From a bacterium (lineage in GTDB: Bacteria; Bacteroidota; Bacteroidia; Flavobacteriales; Schleiferiaceae): 64,000 bases of DNA. Below the pieces are notes generated by a model. It saw nothing but the letters and a program-made list of their open reading frames with translations, did no database searches and had not been told where the DNA came from. The stretch lies in contig WGMI01000013.1 in NCBI GenBank assembly GCA_016125155.1, positions 62,001 through 126,000 of the forward strand. Reading direction: 5' to 3'. Positions 33,806 to 42,442 of this stretch are shown in pieces. Every line of letters starts with the position of its first letter. Within the stretch, counting starts at the first letter, position 1. A program made the position numbers and the translations under genes.

Positions 33806-36379
33806 TCAGAATTGTTGACCAATAATAAAGTGGGTTTGCCAACCACTCGGGTTGATGCCCCCCGGCAGCGGATCGAAACCATATGCAAAGTCAATGCCAA
33901 GAAGTCCAAACATGGGCATGAAAATGCGCACCCCGGCCCCGAGAGACCGCTTGATGAGGAAGGGGTTAAAGGTTTCAAAGTTCCGATAGCTGTTGCCGCC
34001 TTCGGCAAACGTTTGCACATAGACTGTGGCCTGGGGATTGGGCGAAACGAGGTAGCGCAGTTCAAAGATGAACTTGGTATACAGCGGATCGCCCGCAGCG
34101 CTCGACAATGAGCTGTTGGGATAGCCTCGCAACCCAATGATTTCCCGCCCGTCGATCACAAAATTCTGGAGACCATCTCCGCCTACGTAGAAGCGCTCGA
34201 AGGGCGGCAGTCCAATATCGGGATTGTAAAATCCGAGCAGACCAAATTCGGTGCGCGAATGCAGCACGAGGTTTTTGGCCATTTGGGTATAAAACGAACC
34301 CGAGAATTTCCATTTGTGGTATTCAATCCACTCGTACCGAATTCGCGCCTCGGCATCTTCGAGTTCTCTCTGACCCATTTGGGAAAAGGGCGGGGTCAAT
34401 TCGAGTCCCAACGACAGATTGGAGCCCTGGGTAGGGAAAATCGGCACGTCGGTGTTGTTCCGGCCTAATATAAACTTGAAATTCAGCGAATTAGATTGTC
34501 CACTTTGGTATCCCAAAAAACTCAAGCCCGTATACTGACGGAGCCGATAGACCTGATACTCCACGGCTGTATACAGGGTAAAATAGTCGTCTGGCCATTT
34601 GAGCCGGCGGCCCAATCCGAGGGTCAGACTCGTAATGGCCAGCTCCTGACGGCCCGGATCGCTTTTGGACAGCCCGTTGGTCTGGATGTTGTGAAAAATG
34701 GAAACGGTGAGCGAGTTGGGCTTTTTACCCCCCAACCACGGTTCTGTAAACGATAGACTGTATGACTGGAAAAAGGCCCCGTTGGTCTGGGCGCGCAAAC
34801 TGATGGTCTGGCCATCGCCCGAAGGAAGCGGTTTCCAAGCCTTGCCATTGAACAGATTCCGGGCCGAAAAATTGTTGAAACTCAAACCGACGGTTGCCAC
34901 AACCCGACCCCCGCCCCAGCCCCCCTGGAGCTCGAGTTGACTGGTCGACTTTTCGACCACTTTGTATTCGATGTCGACCGTGCCGGTTTCGGCATTGGGA
35001 ACAGGGCTTACGTCCAGCGCCGTCGGGTCGAAAAAATTGAGCTGCGCCAGTTCGCGCATCGAACGCTGAATGTCCGATCGGCTGAACAACTCGCCTGGAC
35101 GGGTGCGGAGTTCGCGCATCACTACGTGGTCGTTGGTGCGGTCGTTACCGCTCACCGTTACCTTGTTGATGGTGGCCTGACGCCCTTCGCGAATCCGCAT
35201 TTCAAAATCAATCGAATCGCCTTCTACTCGGGTTTCGACCGGATTGAGGTTAAAGAACAAATAGCCATTGTCGAGGTAAAGCGAAGTGATGTCGTTGCCG
35301 TTTTTGTCGAAAAACAAGCGCTCTTGCAGCAATTTGGCGTCGTAGATATCGCCTTTGCGAATGCGCAGGATTTTGTCCAATACCTCATTGGGGTATTTGG
35401 TGTTGCCCAACCACGCAATGTCTCGGAAATAGTATCGCCGACCTTCTTCGATCTTCATCTCTATCAATACCCGATCCTTGCTCACCCTCCGAATGGTATC
35501 GGACACGATGCGCGCATCGCGAAATCCCTGCTCGTTGTAGAGATCCAACAGCAATTTTTGATCGGCCTGGTAGTCCTCCCGAATCAGTTTGGACGATTTG
35601 AATATGGTCCACAACCGCTTGCGCTTGGTCTCTTTCATGGCCTTGCGCAGCTTTGCACTTTTGATGTTCTCGTTCCCCTCGAACCGAATGTCTTTGATGC
35701 GAATTCTCGGCCCCGGTTCGACGAAAATGTTGAGCAGTACCGCGTTGTTCAGCGTGGTATCGGGAACTTCTTCGACCCGGGCATCGGCGTCGAGATAGCC
35801 CTTGTCGCGGTAGTATTTCCGAATCCGGTTTCGGGTATTGTACTTGAGATTATCGGTGACGATCAGCCCACGGGACAACTTGAGCTCTTCTCGCAATTTG
35901 TCTTTTTGGGACTTCTTGACCCCGAAAATGCCGAATTTGCTCAACTTGGGAAGTTCGACGAGCCCGATTTCGAGCACGACGGAATTGCCCCTTTTCTGGG
36001 TGACGCTGATCGACACATCGTCGAAGAGCTTTTGATCCCAGAGTTTGCGAATCGCCTTTTGGAGCATTTCGCCCGGAAAGGTGACCCGGTCGCCCACCGA
36101 GAGTCCGCTGAGCAAGACGATTACGGTTTGATCGAGGTTGCCCGAGCCCGCCACATCGATGCGTTCGATGGTGTATTCAACCCCCGGAATCAGATCGATA
36201 TCGCCCTCGGGTTCGGGGTCGACCGGATCGGGGAGCGCCGTGTTTTGAAAGAGGCTGTCCATCGGGGCTAAAGCCGATGTATCGGGCTCGACCTGAGCCC
36301 AAACCGAGGGACTCCAACCCCATGCCAAACCGAGCAAACCGCAGCACAGGGCGCGGTAACGGAGCGAGATGCCCTTCAT
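33806..36379 (-). CDS. bamA: Outer-membrane protein assembly factor BamA
   Basis: An 857-residue Omp85 protein. Signal peptide (about 1-28), five POTRA-like repeats (about 65-450, e.g. YTIERIDVAGSGNLDQ, RIRIKDIRFEGNENIK, TINKVTVSGNDRTND) and a 16-stranded barrel. The loop-6 signature appears as GLRGYPNSS in place of VRGF. The C-terminus ends WQTHFIIGQQF, a normal beta-signal. It inserts barrels into the outer membrane. Start overlaps the uppS stop as ATGA. Confidence 0.96.
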   Translation of the reverse strand: MKGISLRYRALCCGLLGLAWGWSPSVWAQVEPDTSALAPMDSLFQNTALPDPVDPEPEGDIDLIPGVEYTIERIDVAGSGNLDQTVIVLLSGLSVGDRVTFPGEMLQKAIRKLWDQKLFDDVSISVTQKRGNSVVLEIGLVELPKLSKFGIFGVKKSQKDKLREELKLSRGLIVTDNLKYNTRNRIRKYYRDKGYLDADARVEEVPDTTLNNAVLLNIFVEPGPRIRIKDIRFEGNENIKSAKLRKAMKETKRKRLWTIFKSSKLIREDYQADQKLLLDLYNEQGFRDARIVSDTIRRVSKDRVLIEMKIEEGRRYYFRDIAWLGNTKYPNEVLDKILRIRKGDIYDAKLLQERLFFDKNGNDITSLYLDNGYLFFNLNPVETRVEGDSIDFEMRIREGRQATINKVTVSGNDRTNDHVVMRELRTRPGELFSRSDIQRSMRELAQLNFFDPTALDVSPVPNAETGTVDIEYKVVEKSTSQLELQGGWGGGRVVATVGLSFNNFSARNLFNGKAWKPLPSGDGQTISLRAQTNGAFFQSYSLSFTEPWLGGKKPNSLTVSIFHNIQTNGLSKSDPGRQELAITSLTLGLGRRLKWPDDYFTLYTAVEYQVYRLRQYTGLSFLGYQSGQSNSLNFKFILGRNNTDVPIFPTQGSNLSLGLELTPPFSQMGQRELEDAEARIRYEWIEYHKWKFSGSFYTQMAKNLVLHSRTEFGLLGFYNPDIGLPPFERFYVGGDGLQNFVIDGREIIGLRGYPNSSLSSAAGDPLYTKFIFELRYLVSPNPQATVYVQTFAEGGNSYRNFETFNPFLIKRSLGAGVRIFMPMFGLLGIDFAYGFDPLPGGINPSGWQTHFIIGQQF

Positions 36380-37116
36380 GAAAGCGCGTTCAATTGTTCT
36401 TGCGTCAACCCAAAACGGCGATCGCGCGATTGATAGTCGAGGAGGGCCAAATCCAGATCGTCAGCGGTAAAATCGGGCCACAGTTTGTCGCTGAAATAGA
36501 GCTCTGCATAGGCAATTTGCCAGAGCAAATAATTGCTGATGCGGTATTCGCCGCTGGTGCGAATCAACAAATCCGGGTCGGGCAAGGGGTGGCTGTATAG
36601 TGCCGAGCGCAGCAGGGTGGCGTCGATGTCCGCAGGGGCAATGGTGCCGGCCACGGCCGCTTCGGCCAGGGTGCGGGCCGCGCGCACCAATTCTTCTCGA
36701 GCGCTGTAGCTCAGGGCCAACGTCAACGTCATATGGGTATGAGACGCTGTCTTGCTCCGCACTTCTTCGAGTTCCTTGCGGCACTGTTTGGGCAGGCTGT
36801 CGAGATCGCCGATGGCATTGAGTCGAATGTTGTTGTCTTTCAGCGTCTTGAGTTCCTTTTTCAAGGCGCTTACAAGGATGCCCATCAAGGCGTCGACCTC
36901 GGCCCTGGGGCGCTGCCAATTCTCGGTGGAAAAGGCGTACACGGTCAGATAGCGAATCCCGAGTTCGGCCGAGCGCGTCGCAATACGGCGGAGGGCATCG
37001 ACCCCGTTTTCGTGCCCCAGACTCCGGATCAAACCGCGCTTGCGCGCCCAGCGTCCGTTGCCGTCCATGATGATGGCCACGTGGGCCGGGATGCGGCTGG
37101 GATCCAACGTACTCAT
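36376..37116 (-). CDS. uppS: Isoprenyl transferase (undecaprenyl diphosphate synthase)
   Basis: A 246-residue cis-prenyltransferase making the lipid carrier for cell-wall synthesis. IIMDGNGRWA with the catalytic Asp, YAFSTENWQRP, and RTSGEYRISNYLLWQIAYAE are all intact. ATG 37116 overlaps the stop of the upstream DUF6089 gene (ATGA); the open frame back to 37164 is not needed. Its stop overlaps the bamA start. Confidence 0.96.
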   Translation of the reverse strand: MSTLDPSRIPAHVAIIMDGNGRWARKRGLIRSLGHENGVDALRRIATRSAELGIRYLTVYAFSTENWQRPRAEVDALMGILVSALKKELKTLKDNNIRLNAIGDLDSLPKQCRKELEEVRSKTASHTHMTLTLALSYSAREELVRAARTLAEAAVAGTIAPADIDATLLRSALYSHPLPDPDLLIRTSGEYRISNYLLWQIAYAELYFSDKLWPDFTADDLDLALLDYQSRDRRFGLTQEQLNALS

Positions 37117-38003
37117 CGGCCCCAAAATTTGGCGCATTTCTCGGCCTTGTCCGTAAACCGCCATACAATCCCGACCCCGGTAAAGAAATACCAGTCGTCG
37201 TTGTTCGGATTGCCCCGGTCCAGTCCTTTGCGGTTGGCTTCGACCAGCGAACGGTCCGAAAGGGCCGCGCTTACCTCGCCCATTTCAAAGGCCAGCAAGT
37301 CGGGATTGGCGTATCGTCCCCCCACATCGTCCAGATAGTCGCTGCTCGTGCTTCGGCCCCCGAACTCCGCAAACAACTGCACCCGCCGGCTCGGAGCATA
37401 TTTAAAGCCAAATCCAAACGGATAGGTCATGGCGATGAGGTTGTATCGGGCCGTTTTGCCGAAAGTAGTGTTTTGCCCTTCGGTAGACAGGGGTTGCAAT
37501 TCGTACCAAACCCCTTCGTATTCCGCTTCGGGATTGAAGCCCACCACCCCCACGCCTCCATAGACATAAAAGGTCTTGTTGTACAGGGTCGAGCGCGGAT
37601 CAAATCGAAAAAAATTGAACTCCAAGACCAAACTCGACTCCCAAATCTGAGAGCGAAAAGACAAATTCCGATTGACCCTTTCGGAGTACGAGCTCCACTC
37701 GTCCCGGTTTTCAATGGTTCCGATGGCTCCGCTCAGGCGCAGGGCGAAGTATTGCTGATACGTGATGCGGTACAGACCCCCGGCATACCAGCCCTTGGGC
37801 ATATGGATGCCGTAGTCGCCCACATCCCCAATAAAATTCGTTCCCCCGGCCCCGATACCGATTTCGTGGTTTTGTGCCCCAAGACGGTGTCCGCCGCCGA
37901 TTCCTCCCAACCCAAGGGCCGTAACCAAGGCGAGGCGCGGGGAGAATGCGAAGCATAATAAGCTGAAAACCCGTTGCATGTAGCGGTTCGAAAACAAGGA
38001 CAT
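37113..38003 (-). CDS. DUF6089 family outer-membrane protein
   Basis: About 296 residues, signal peptide followed by a beta-barrel-like domain beginning EIGIGAGGTNFIGDVGDYG and ending WYFFTGVGIVWRF. This family is regularly found upstream of uppS and bamA in Bacteroidota, and its role is unknown. ATG 38003 is chosen because the TATATTTG box at 38037-38030 leaves a 26-base leader; ATG 37979 is an alternative. The open frame beyond 38003 overlaps nadK and is rejected. Confidence 0.8.
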   Translation of the reverse strand: MSLFSNRYMQRVFSLLCFAFSPRLALVTALGLGGIGGGHRLGAQNHEIGIGAGGTNFIGDVGDYGIHMPKGWYAGGLYRITYQQYFALRLSGAIGTIENRDEWSSYSERVNRNLSFRSQIWESSLVLEFNFFRFDPRSTLYNKTFYVYGGVGVVGFNPEAEYEGVWYELQPLSTEGQNTTFGKTARYNLIAMTYPFGFGFKYAPSRRVQLFAEFGGRSTSSDYLDDVGGRYANPDLLAFEMGEVSAALSDRSLVEANRKGLDRGNPNNDDWYFFTGVGIVWRFTDKAEKCAKFWGR

Positions 38004-38029
38004 CAAGCGGTCCACGGAAAAAAGGAGCG

Positions 38030-38037
38030 CAAATATA
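38030..38037 (-). promoter_or_regulatory. Putative -7 element of the DUF6089-uppS-bamA cluster
   Basis: TATATTTG on the minus strand, exact consensus, with TTT 20 bases further upstream at the expected -33 position. It lies between the nadK stop and the DUF6089 start, so the cell-envelope genes can be transcribed apart from nadK. Confidence 0.5.
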
Positions 38038-38070
38038 GGGGTTCCCGAGTGGCTGTTAAAGAGTTGACAA

Positions 38071-38949
38071 TCAGTTCCGTCGATCCGCGCCCCAAAAGAG
38101 TTTGTTGCGCAGGGTCTGGGCGAACGACTGCCGCTCGGTGCGTATAGAAGCAAAGGAATACGGCGCTTTGCGAATGCACAATTCCGTCCCTTTGTCTGCG
38201 CTGTAGACACGGGAATCGAGCGAAACCAGGAATTGGGGTTCGCGGCTTTCTACTTTGAGTCGGATCTCGCAATCGTCGGGTATAACGAAGGGCCGCACAT
38301 TGAGATTGTGCGGTGCAATGGGGGTGATGACAAAATTCCGTGCCTCGGGCATCAAAATCGGACCCCCGCAGCTCAGCGAATAACCGGTCGATCCGGTCGG
38401 GCTGCTCAAAATGAGCCCATCGGCCCAATACGCATTGAGAAACGCTCCGTCTATGTAAGCGTAGACCGTCACCATCGAGGTGCTCTCTTTCCGGCTTACC
38501 GCGATCTCGTTCAGAGCAATCGAAGGCCCCGTGCCGAGATCGATGCCCGAAACGACCTGAAGCAAAGTGCGTTCGATAACCGCATAACGGCCTTCAAAGC
38601 AATCGTCGAGGGCAATGCGCATTTCGCCCTTGGCGACATCGGCCAGAAAACCGAGCCGACCGAGGTTGATGCCCAAGACGGGGATTCCCGCATCGCCCAT
38701 CGTGGCCGCGGCCTCGAGCAGGGTGCCGTCACCTCCGAGTGCAATGATCATTTCGGCCCCGAACGAACGCCATTCCAAGGCGGTTTGCCCGATGGGCCAG
38801 AGGTTGGGCTCTCCTTCGGTTGCCATCTTGGCCACTTCCGGATGGAGCATCAAATTGGCCTCGTGGGTGTGCAGCAAGTGGAGCAGGTGCTCGATGTGTG
38901 GACGCGCATCCGAGGTCAGCGGCCGAGAAAACAACGCGATTCGCTTCAT
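38071..38949 (-). CDS. nadK: NAD kinase
   Basis: A 292-residue enzyme phosphorylating NAD to NADP. The GGDGT motif (IIALGGDGTLLEAA), GINLGRLGFLA, the conserved ALNEIAVSR and SSPTGSTGYSLSCGGP are present. ATG 38949 is four bases after the stop of the CBS-domain gene on the same strand, so the two form an operon. Confidence 0.96.
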   Translation of the reverse strand: MKRIALFSRPLTSDARPHIEHLLHLLHTHEANLMLHPEVAKMATEGEPNLWPIGQTALEWRSFGAEMIIALGGDGTLLEAAATMGDAGIPVLGINLGRLGFLADVAKGEMRIALDDCFEGRYAVIERTLLQVVSGIDLGTGPSIALNEIAVSRKESTSMVTVYAYIDGAFLNAYWADGLILSSPTGSTGYSLSCGGPILMPEARNFVITPIAPHNLNVRPFVIPDDCEIRLKVESREPQFLVSLDSRVYSADKGTELCIRKAPYSFASIRTERQSFAQTLRNKLFWGADRRN

Positions 38950-38953
38950 CCGG

Positions 38954-39616
38954 TCAAAAATCGAGATAGCGCATCAAACTTTCGTAGCGATCGTTGAGCC
39001 TCAGGTCGTGAGGATCGTCGTAGGTGGCCGCCACCACCGTGTATTCGTAGCGCGCTAAGGTTTGGAGCATGCGCGCCAAATCGATGCGGTTGAGCTTGAG
39101 GCAGACTTCGATGCGGGTGGAATCGTGCACCGGGCGGGTCAGGACACTCAACACCGCCAAACCATTGCTCTCGGCGATCTGTACGATTTCGGCCAGGGAA
39201 TAATCGACCGAAGGCACCTCGAGAACAACCACCCCTCCGCTTTGGTCGGCATTGGTGAGTTGGGCCAAGGCCTGACCCATATCGCTGAGCGACAAATATC
39301 CCTCGTACAAACCTTCTGCACCCAACACCGGCAGGAGGGAAATTCCGCTTTCAGCAAAAATGCGCAGCGCTTCGAACAAGCCCCGCTCCCGACCAATAAA
39401 GACCGGGGCCGGCACCAGCCGGGCGGCCTCGAGGCTCTGTTCTTCGTCGACCACCTTGCCGAGAACTTCTTCGCTTAAAATGCCCAGAAAGATGTCTCCG
39501 TCGAGCACGGGCAGGTGCACGAATTTGGATTCGTCCATCAAACCGAGGGCGAAGGATACCGTGTCCTTGCGCTGCAAGGGAATGAGGTCGTTGCGGAGGT
39601 AGCGTTCAACAGTCAT
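38954..39616 (-). CDS. CBS-domain protein
   Basis: A 220-residue cytosolic protein with two CBS motifs at about residues 1-120 (VERYLRNDLIPLQRKDTV..., FVHLPVLDGDIFLGIL, GISLLPVLGAEGLYEGYLSL) and an ACT-like C-terminal half (GVVVLEVPSVDYSLAEIVQIAESNG). CBS pairs bind adenine nucleotides, which fits its coupling to nadK, but the regulated target is unknown. ATG 39616 lies eight bases after a TACGTTTG box. Confidence 0.85.
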   Translation of the reverse strand: MTVERYLRNDLIPLQRKDTVSFALGLMDESKFVHLPVLDGDIFLGILSEEVLGKVVDEEQSLEAARLVPAPVFIGRERGLFEALRIFAESGISLLPVLGAEGLYEGYLSLSDMGQALAQLTNADQSGGVVVLEVPSVDYSLAEIVQIAESNGLAVLSVLTRPVHDSTRIEVCLKLNRIDLARMLQTLARYEYTVVAATYDDPHDLRLNDRYESLMRYLDF

Positions 39617-39624
39617 GATCAAGG

Positions 39625-39632
39625 CAAACGTA
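39625..39632 (-). promoter_or_regulatory. Putative -7 element of the CBS-nadK operon
   Basis: TACGTTTG on the minus strand, exact TAnnTTTG match, only eight bases before the ATG, so the mRNA would have a leader of a few bases at most. Confidence 0.5.
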
Positions 39633-39780
39633 GCGAAGTCTTTGACTGTAGAACGTTGAAAGTGGAAAGAAAGTGGGTTGTTGAATGTCCGGGATCTGTT
39701 TCTAGCCTGCCGAGACGGTTAATTTCGCAGTGCGCTGCGCACCTTTTGGCGCGAACGCGGTTCAACTGGACAACACGGCC

Positions 39781-40521
39781 ATGGTTCGACTGAGTGTCAA
39801 CATCAACAAAATCGCCACCCTGCGCAATGCCCGGGGCGGTGCTGTGCCCGATCCGGTCGAAGCGGCGCTAAAGCTTCAATCTTGGGGCGCTGAGGGCATC
39901 ACCGTCCACCCCCGTCCCGACGAACGCCACATTCGCTATGCCGATGTTCGGCGGCTCCGGCCCCAACTGCAGTGCGAGTTCAACATCGAAGGCTATCCAA
40001 GCGAGGATTTTATCGCGCTCTGCCGGGAGACCCGCCCCGACCAAATCACCCTGGTTCCCGACCCCCCAGGGGTGTTGACCTCCAATGCGGGTTGGAATGC
40101 CCTAGAGCGCCAAGCCGAGCTGACCGAAGCCATCGCACAGCTCCTGGAAACGGGCGCCCGTATTTCGCTCTTTCTCGACCCCGACCCAACGCAGATGGAA
40201 GCAGCCTTGAGCGCGGGAGCCGACCGCATCGAATTGTATACCGAAGCCTATGCCACGGGCTATGGTCTCGATCCCGAACACGCCATCGCCCCCTACGTGC
40301 ACGCAGCCCACGCCGCCCTGGACTGCGGTTTGGGGCTCAACGCAGGACATGACTTAAACCTCGACAACCTCGGTTTTTTTGCCCGGGAGGTCCCCGGATT
40401 GCTCGAGGTCTCGATTGGACATGCTTTGATCGCCGACGCTTTGTATTACGGACTCGAAAACACCCTGAGAATGTACCGCCGGCGACTCGACGACGCTCAC
40501 CACGACAGCCTGCATCCGTGA
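39781..40521 (+). CDS. pdxJ: Pyridoxine 5'-phosphate synthase
   Basis: A 246-residue TIM-barrel enzyme condensing 1-deoxyxylulose 5-phosphate with the PdxA product to pyridoxine phosphate. Motifs: LSVNINKIATLRNARGG at the start, ITVHPRPDERHI, EFNIEGYPSEDF, TLVPDPPG, LFLDPDP, IELYTEAYA and LNAGHDLNLDNL. ATG 39781 is clear; the longer frame to 39730 is rejected. A TAATTTCG box at 39720-39727 with TTT 18 bases upstream may be its promoter. The stop overlaps the next GTG start (GTGA). Confidence 0.95.
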   Translation: MVRLSVNINKIATLRNARGGAVPDPVEAALKLQSWGAEGITVHPRPDERHIRYADVRRLRPQLQCEFNIEGYPSEDFIALCRETRPDQITLVPDPPGVLTSNAGWNALERQAELTEAIAQLLETGARISLFLDPDPTQMEAALSAGADRIELYTEAYATGYGLDPEHAIAPYVHAAHAALDCGLGLNAGHDLNLDNLGFFAREVPGLLEVSIGHALIADALYYGLENTLRMYRRRLDDAHHDSLHP

Positions 40522-41309
40522 AATTGCACGCTTGGATATCCGAGGCAGCGGTCGAAAAATCCGGTGCGACCCCTCTGGTCATTTTGCACGGGCTGTTCGG
40601 GCAGAGCGACAATTGGATGGGGCTGGCGCGGAAATGGTCGGCCCAGCGCGGAGTGCACGTGCTCGATTTGCGCAACCATGGCCATTCGCCCTGGAGCGAA
40701 GAGTGGGACTATCCTTCTATGGCGCTCGATGTCCTCGAATACCTCGACGACCGCAGTCTCGAACAAGTGCACCTGCTCGGACACAGCATGGGGGGCAAGG
40801 TTGCGATGGAATTGGCCACCCGCCGTCCCCATCGGATCGAATCGCTCTGCGTCGTCGATATAGGGCCCAAACCCTATCCCATTCACCACCGCACCCTGAT
40901 CGACGCCATGAAACGCCTCGACCTCAGCCAGATCCGCCAGAGAAAGGAAGCCGAAGATCAACTCGACATTGCGGCGGCTTCGACCAAGCAGTTTTTGCTC
41001 AAGAACCTCCACCGCGACGCCGAGGGACGCTACGGCTGGCGATTCAACCTCGACGTCATTGACCGCAAATTGGACGAAGTCGGGGCCGAACTCCCGCCCG
41101 AGCTGTTGTTTAATGGCCCGAGTTTGTTCGTCCGCGGCGCCTTGTCGGACTACATCACCGATGCCGACTGGGACCGGATTGTACGGCAATTTCCGCTAGC
41201 CCAGCTCGAAACAGTCGAAGGTTCGGGCCATTGGGTACACGCCGAACAACCCGAAGCCCTCGATCGGGTGCTGCGAGCATTTTGGTCTGGCCGGTACAAT
41301 CCGGCTTAA
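40518..41309 (+). CDS. Alpha/beta-hydrolase (YbfF-like esterase)
   Basis: A 263-residue alpha/beta-hydrolase. Oxyanion region LVILHGLFGQSDNW, nucleophile elbow LGHSMGGK, and catalytic His in EGSGHWVHAEQP. YbfF-type enzymes cleave short acyl esters; the physiological substrate is unknown. Begins with GTG overlapping the pdxJ stop, and ends with a four-base overlap (TTAA) with the convergent DMT gene. Confidence 0.88.
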   Translation: MKLHAWISEAAVEKSGATPLVILHGLFGQSDNWMGLARKWSAQRGVHVLDLRNHGHSPWSEEWDYPSMALDVLEYLDDRSLEQVHLLGHSMGGKVAMELATRRPHRIESLCVVDIGPKPYPIHHRTLIDAMKRLDLSQIRQRKEAEDQLDIAAASTKQFLLKNLHRDAEGRYGWRFNLDVIDRKLDEVGAELPPELLFNGPSLFVRGALSDYITDADWDRIVRQFPLAQLETVEGSGHWVHAEQPEALDRVLRAFWSGRYNPA

Positions 41310-41683
41310 CGAAAGGCGAAATAAACTGCCCCAATCAAACACATTAGGGCAAAGACGTGGTTGACAGACCACTTGAATCCGGGAAATGCGACGGAAACGA
41401 AGAGGACAAAGACGAGCAGTGCGATGACCTCTTGCAAAACCCTCAATTGTACCAAGGAAAAAGGCCCTCCGTACCCTTTGAACCCTAAACGGTTGGCGGG
41501 CACCTGAAGGCAATATTCAAAAAAAGCCAGACCCCAAGAAAAGGCAACGGCGCGAAACAAAAAGCGGCCGCTGTGGGCCGAATTCCCGAACCAAGCGGGC
41601 AGTTTGAGGTGGGCGTACCAAGCCAGCGTCATAAAGATGCTGGAACCCACAAAGAGGAAAACCGTGGTGATACTGCGCGACAT
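41306..41683 (-). CDS. DMT-family small membrane protein (DUF486)
   Basis: About 125 residues with four hydrophobic helices (TTVFLFVGSSIFMTLAWYAH, AVAFSWGLAFFEYCLQV, LQEVIALLVFVLFVSVAF, VFALMCLIGAVYFAF). The motif QVPANRLG and the length match the DUF486 family of drug/metabolite-like small membrane proteins. ATG 41683 (MSRSITTVF) is preferred; the frame extends to 41740 without good coding character. Substrate unknown. Confidence 0.82.
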   Translation of the reverse strand: MSRSITTVFLFVGSSIFMTLAWYAHLKLPAWFGNSAHSGRFLFRAVAFSWGLAFFEYCLQVPANRLGFKGYGGPFSLVQLRVLQEVIALLVFVLFVSVAFPGFKWSVNHVFALMCLIGAVYFAFR

Positions 41684-41760
41684 AAAGGCCGAAAGCGCGA
41701 AAATACAGAAGGCACGATAGGGGTAACTCTTACCCCCCAAAAAAGCCCATCGAAGTCGCC

Positions 41761-42048
41761 TCAGAGACGGTCGCGAAAGGAGGAGCCCGGTTCACCGCTG
41801 CGCAACACTACCGGCTTTTGACCCATGATCTCCTCGACCCTGAGTCGGTCGAATTCGCTTAAACCCAAGGTATAGACCGCGAACCGACCCTCGTCCCCCG
41901 GCTTTTCTTCGAGGCCCTCCCCGAGTATTTCCTTGGCACAATCGACCAAGCGCTTCACCTTGGCTTCCACCGATTGTAACGGGAAACCATTTTGTACCGA
42001 CTCTTCTTTCAATTTATTCATGATGGCGCGCTGTATTTGTGACCTCAT
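41761..42048 (-). CDS. Hypothetical 95-residue protein divergent from the cco operon
   Basis: Not recognised. From ATG 42048 it reads MRSQIQRAIMNKLKEESVQ..., mixed helix-rich and charged, with the single Cys in VDCAKEILGE, no signal peptide and no membrane helix. The open frame continues upstream to 42411 but passes through the cco promoter region and ccoS in antisense, so it is cut at the first plausible ATG. It shares the intergenic region containing two FNR-type dyads with ccoS; in related genomes this position often holds ccoI. Confidence 0.5.
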   Translation of the reverse strand: MRSQIQRAIMNKLKEESVQNGFPLQSVEAKVKRLVDCAKEILGEGLEEKPGDEGRFAVYTLGLSEFDRLRVEEIMGQKPVVLRSGEPGSSFRDRL

Positions 42049-42165
42049 GGGAAATAGGGGTTGAATTCTGGTTGCTAAGTTATAAGAATAAACTTGTAGT
42101 AAAAAATATTTTTGTAGTCCATATGAAAAGATTTTATCCTGCTCTCCATCGAGGCGCCTCAAAAC

Positions 42166-42200
42166 CTGACAGAAATCAGTTTTCGCCCTGATGTATGTCA
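42166..42200. promoter_or_regulatory. Two CRP/FNR-type operator dyads upstream of ccoS
   Basis: Dyad 1 is CTGACAGAAATCAG (42166-42179), dyad 2 is TGATGTATGTCA (42189-42200). Both fit TGA-N6-TCA, the core of the FNR/CRP consensus. Their centres are 22 bp apart, two helical turns. The second dyad is centred 30.5 bp before the TAGCTTTG box at 42225, i.e. about -44 from the likely start, an activator position. Confidence 0.65.
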
Positions 42201-42224
42201 TAAGCCCTGCGCCGAGGCAGCAAA

Positions 42225-42232
42225 TAGCTTTG
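42225..42232 (+). promoter_or_regulatory. -7 element of the cco operon
   Basis: TAGCTTTG, exact TAnnTTTG match, 24 bases before the ccoS ATG. There is no TTG at -33; the FNR-type dyads upstream probably compensate. The same octamer at the same distance from a dyad drives the universal stress protein gene at 48502. Confidence 0.6.
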
Positions 42233-42256
42233 GTCCCTGTTGGAAATGCCATTGCC

Positions 42257-42430
42257 ATGAGTGTCTTGTACGTATTGGTGGTTGTGAGTTTGAGCGTTGC
42301 CCTGGGTTTTCTGGTCGCCTTTGTGTGGTCGGTGCGCTCGGGGCAACTCGACGACGATCGCTCCCCTTCTGTGCGCATGCTTATCGACGATGCCGAACCC
42401 AGCAAAACCACCGAAAACGAGATCCTGTAA
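42257..42430 (+). CDS. ccoS: cbb3-type oxidase assembly protein CcoS
   Basis: A 57-residue protein: one transmembrane helix (LYVLVVVSLSVALGFLVAFVW) followed by SVRSGQLDDDRSPSVRML, the CcoS signature. It is needed for cofactor insertion into cbb3 oxidase. ATG 42257 is chosen over the long upstream frame, which runs through the promoter. It precedes ccoNO by 12 bases. The copper ATPase ccoI, often just upstream, is not found. Confidence 0.9.
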   Translation: MSVLYVLVVVSLSVALGFLVAFVWSVRSGQLDDDRSPSVRMLIDDAEPSKTTENEIL

Positions 42431-42442
42431 ACCGCACCCCTT

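Noticed and set aside
42002-42411. Extension of the 95-residue gene upstream to 42411.
   Set aside because: It would cross the FNR-type sites, the cco promoter and ccoS in antisense; an ATG at 42048 is sufficient.
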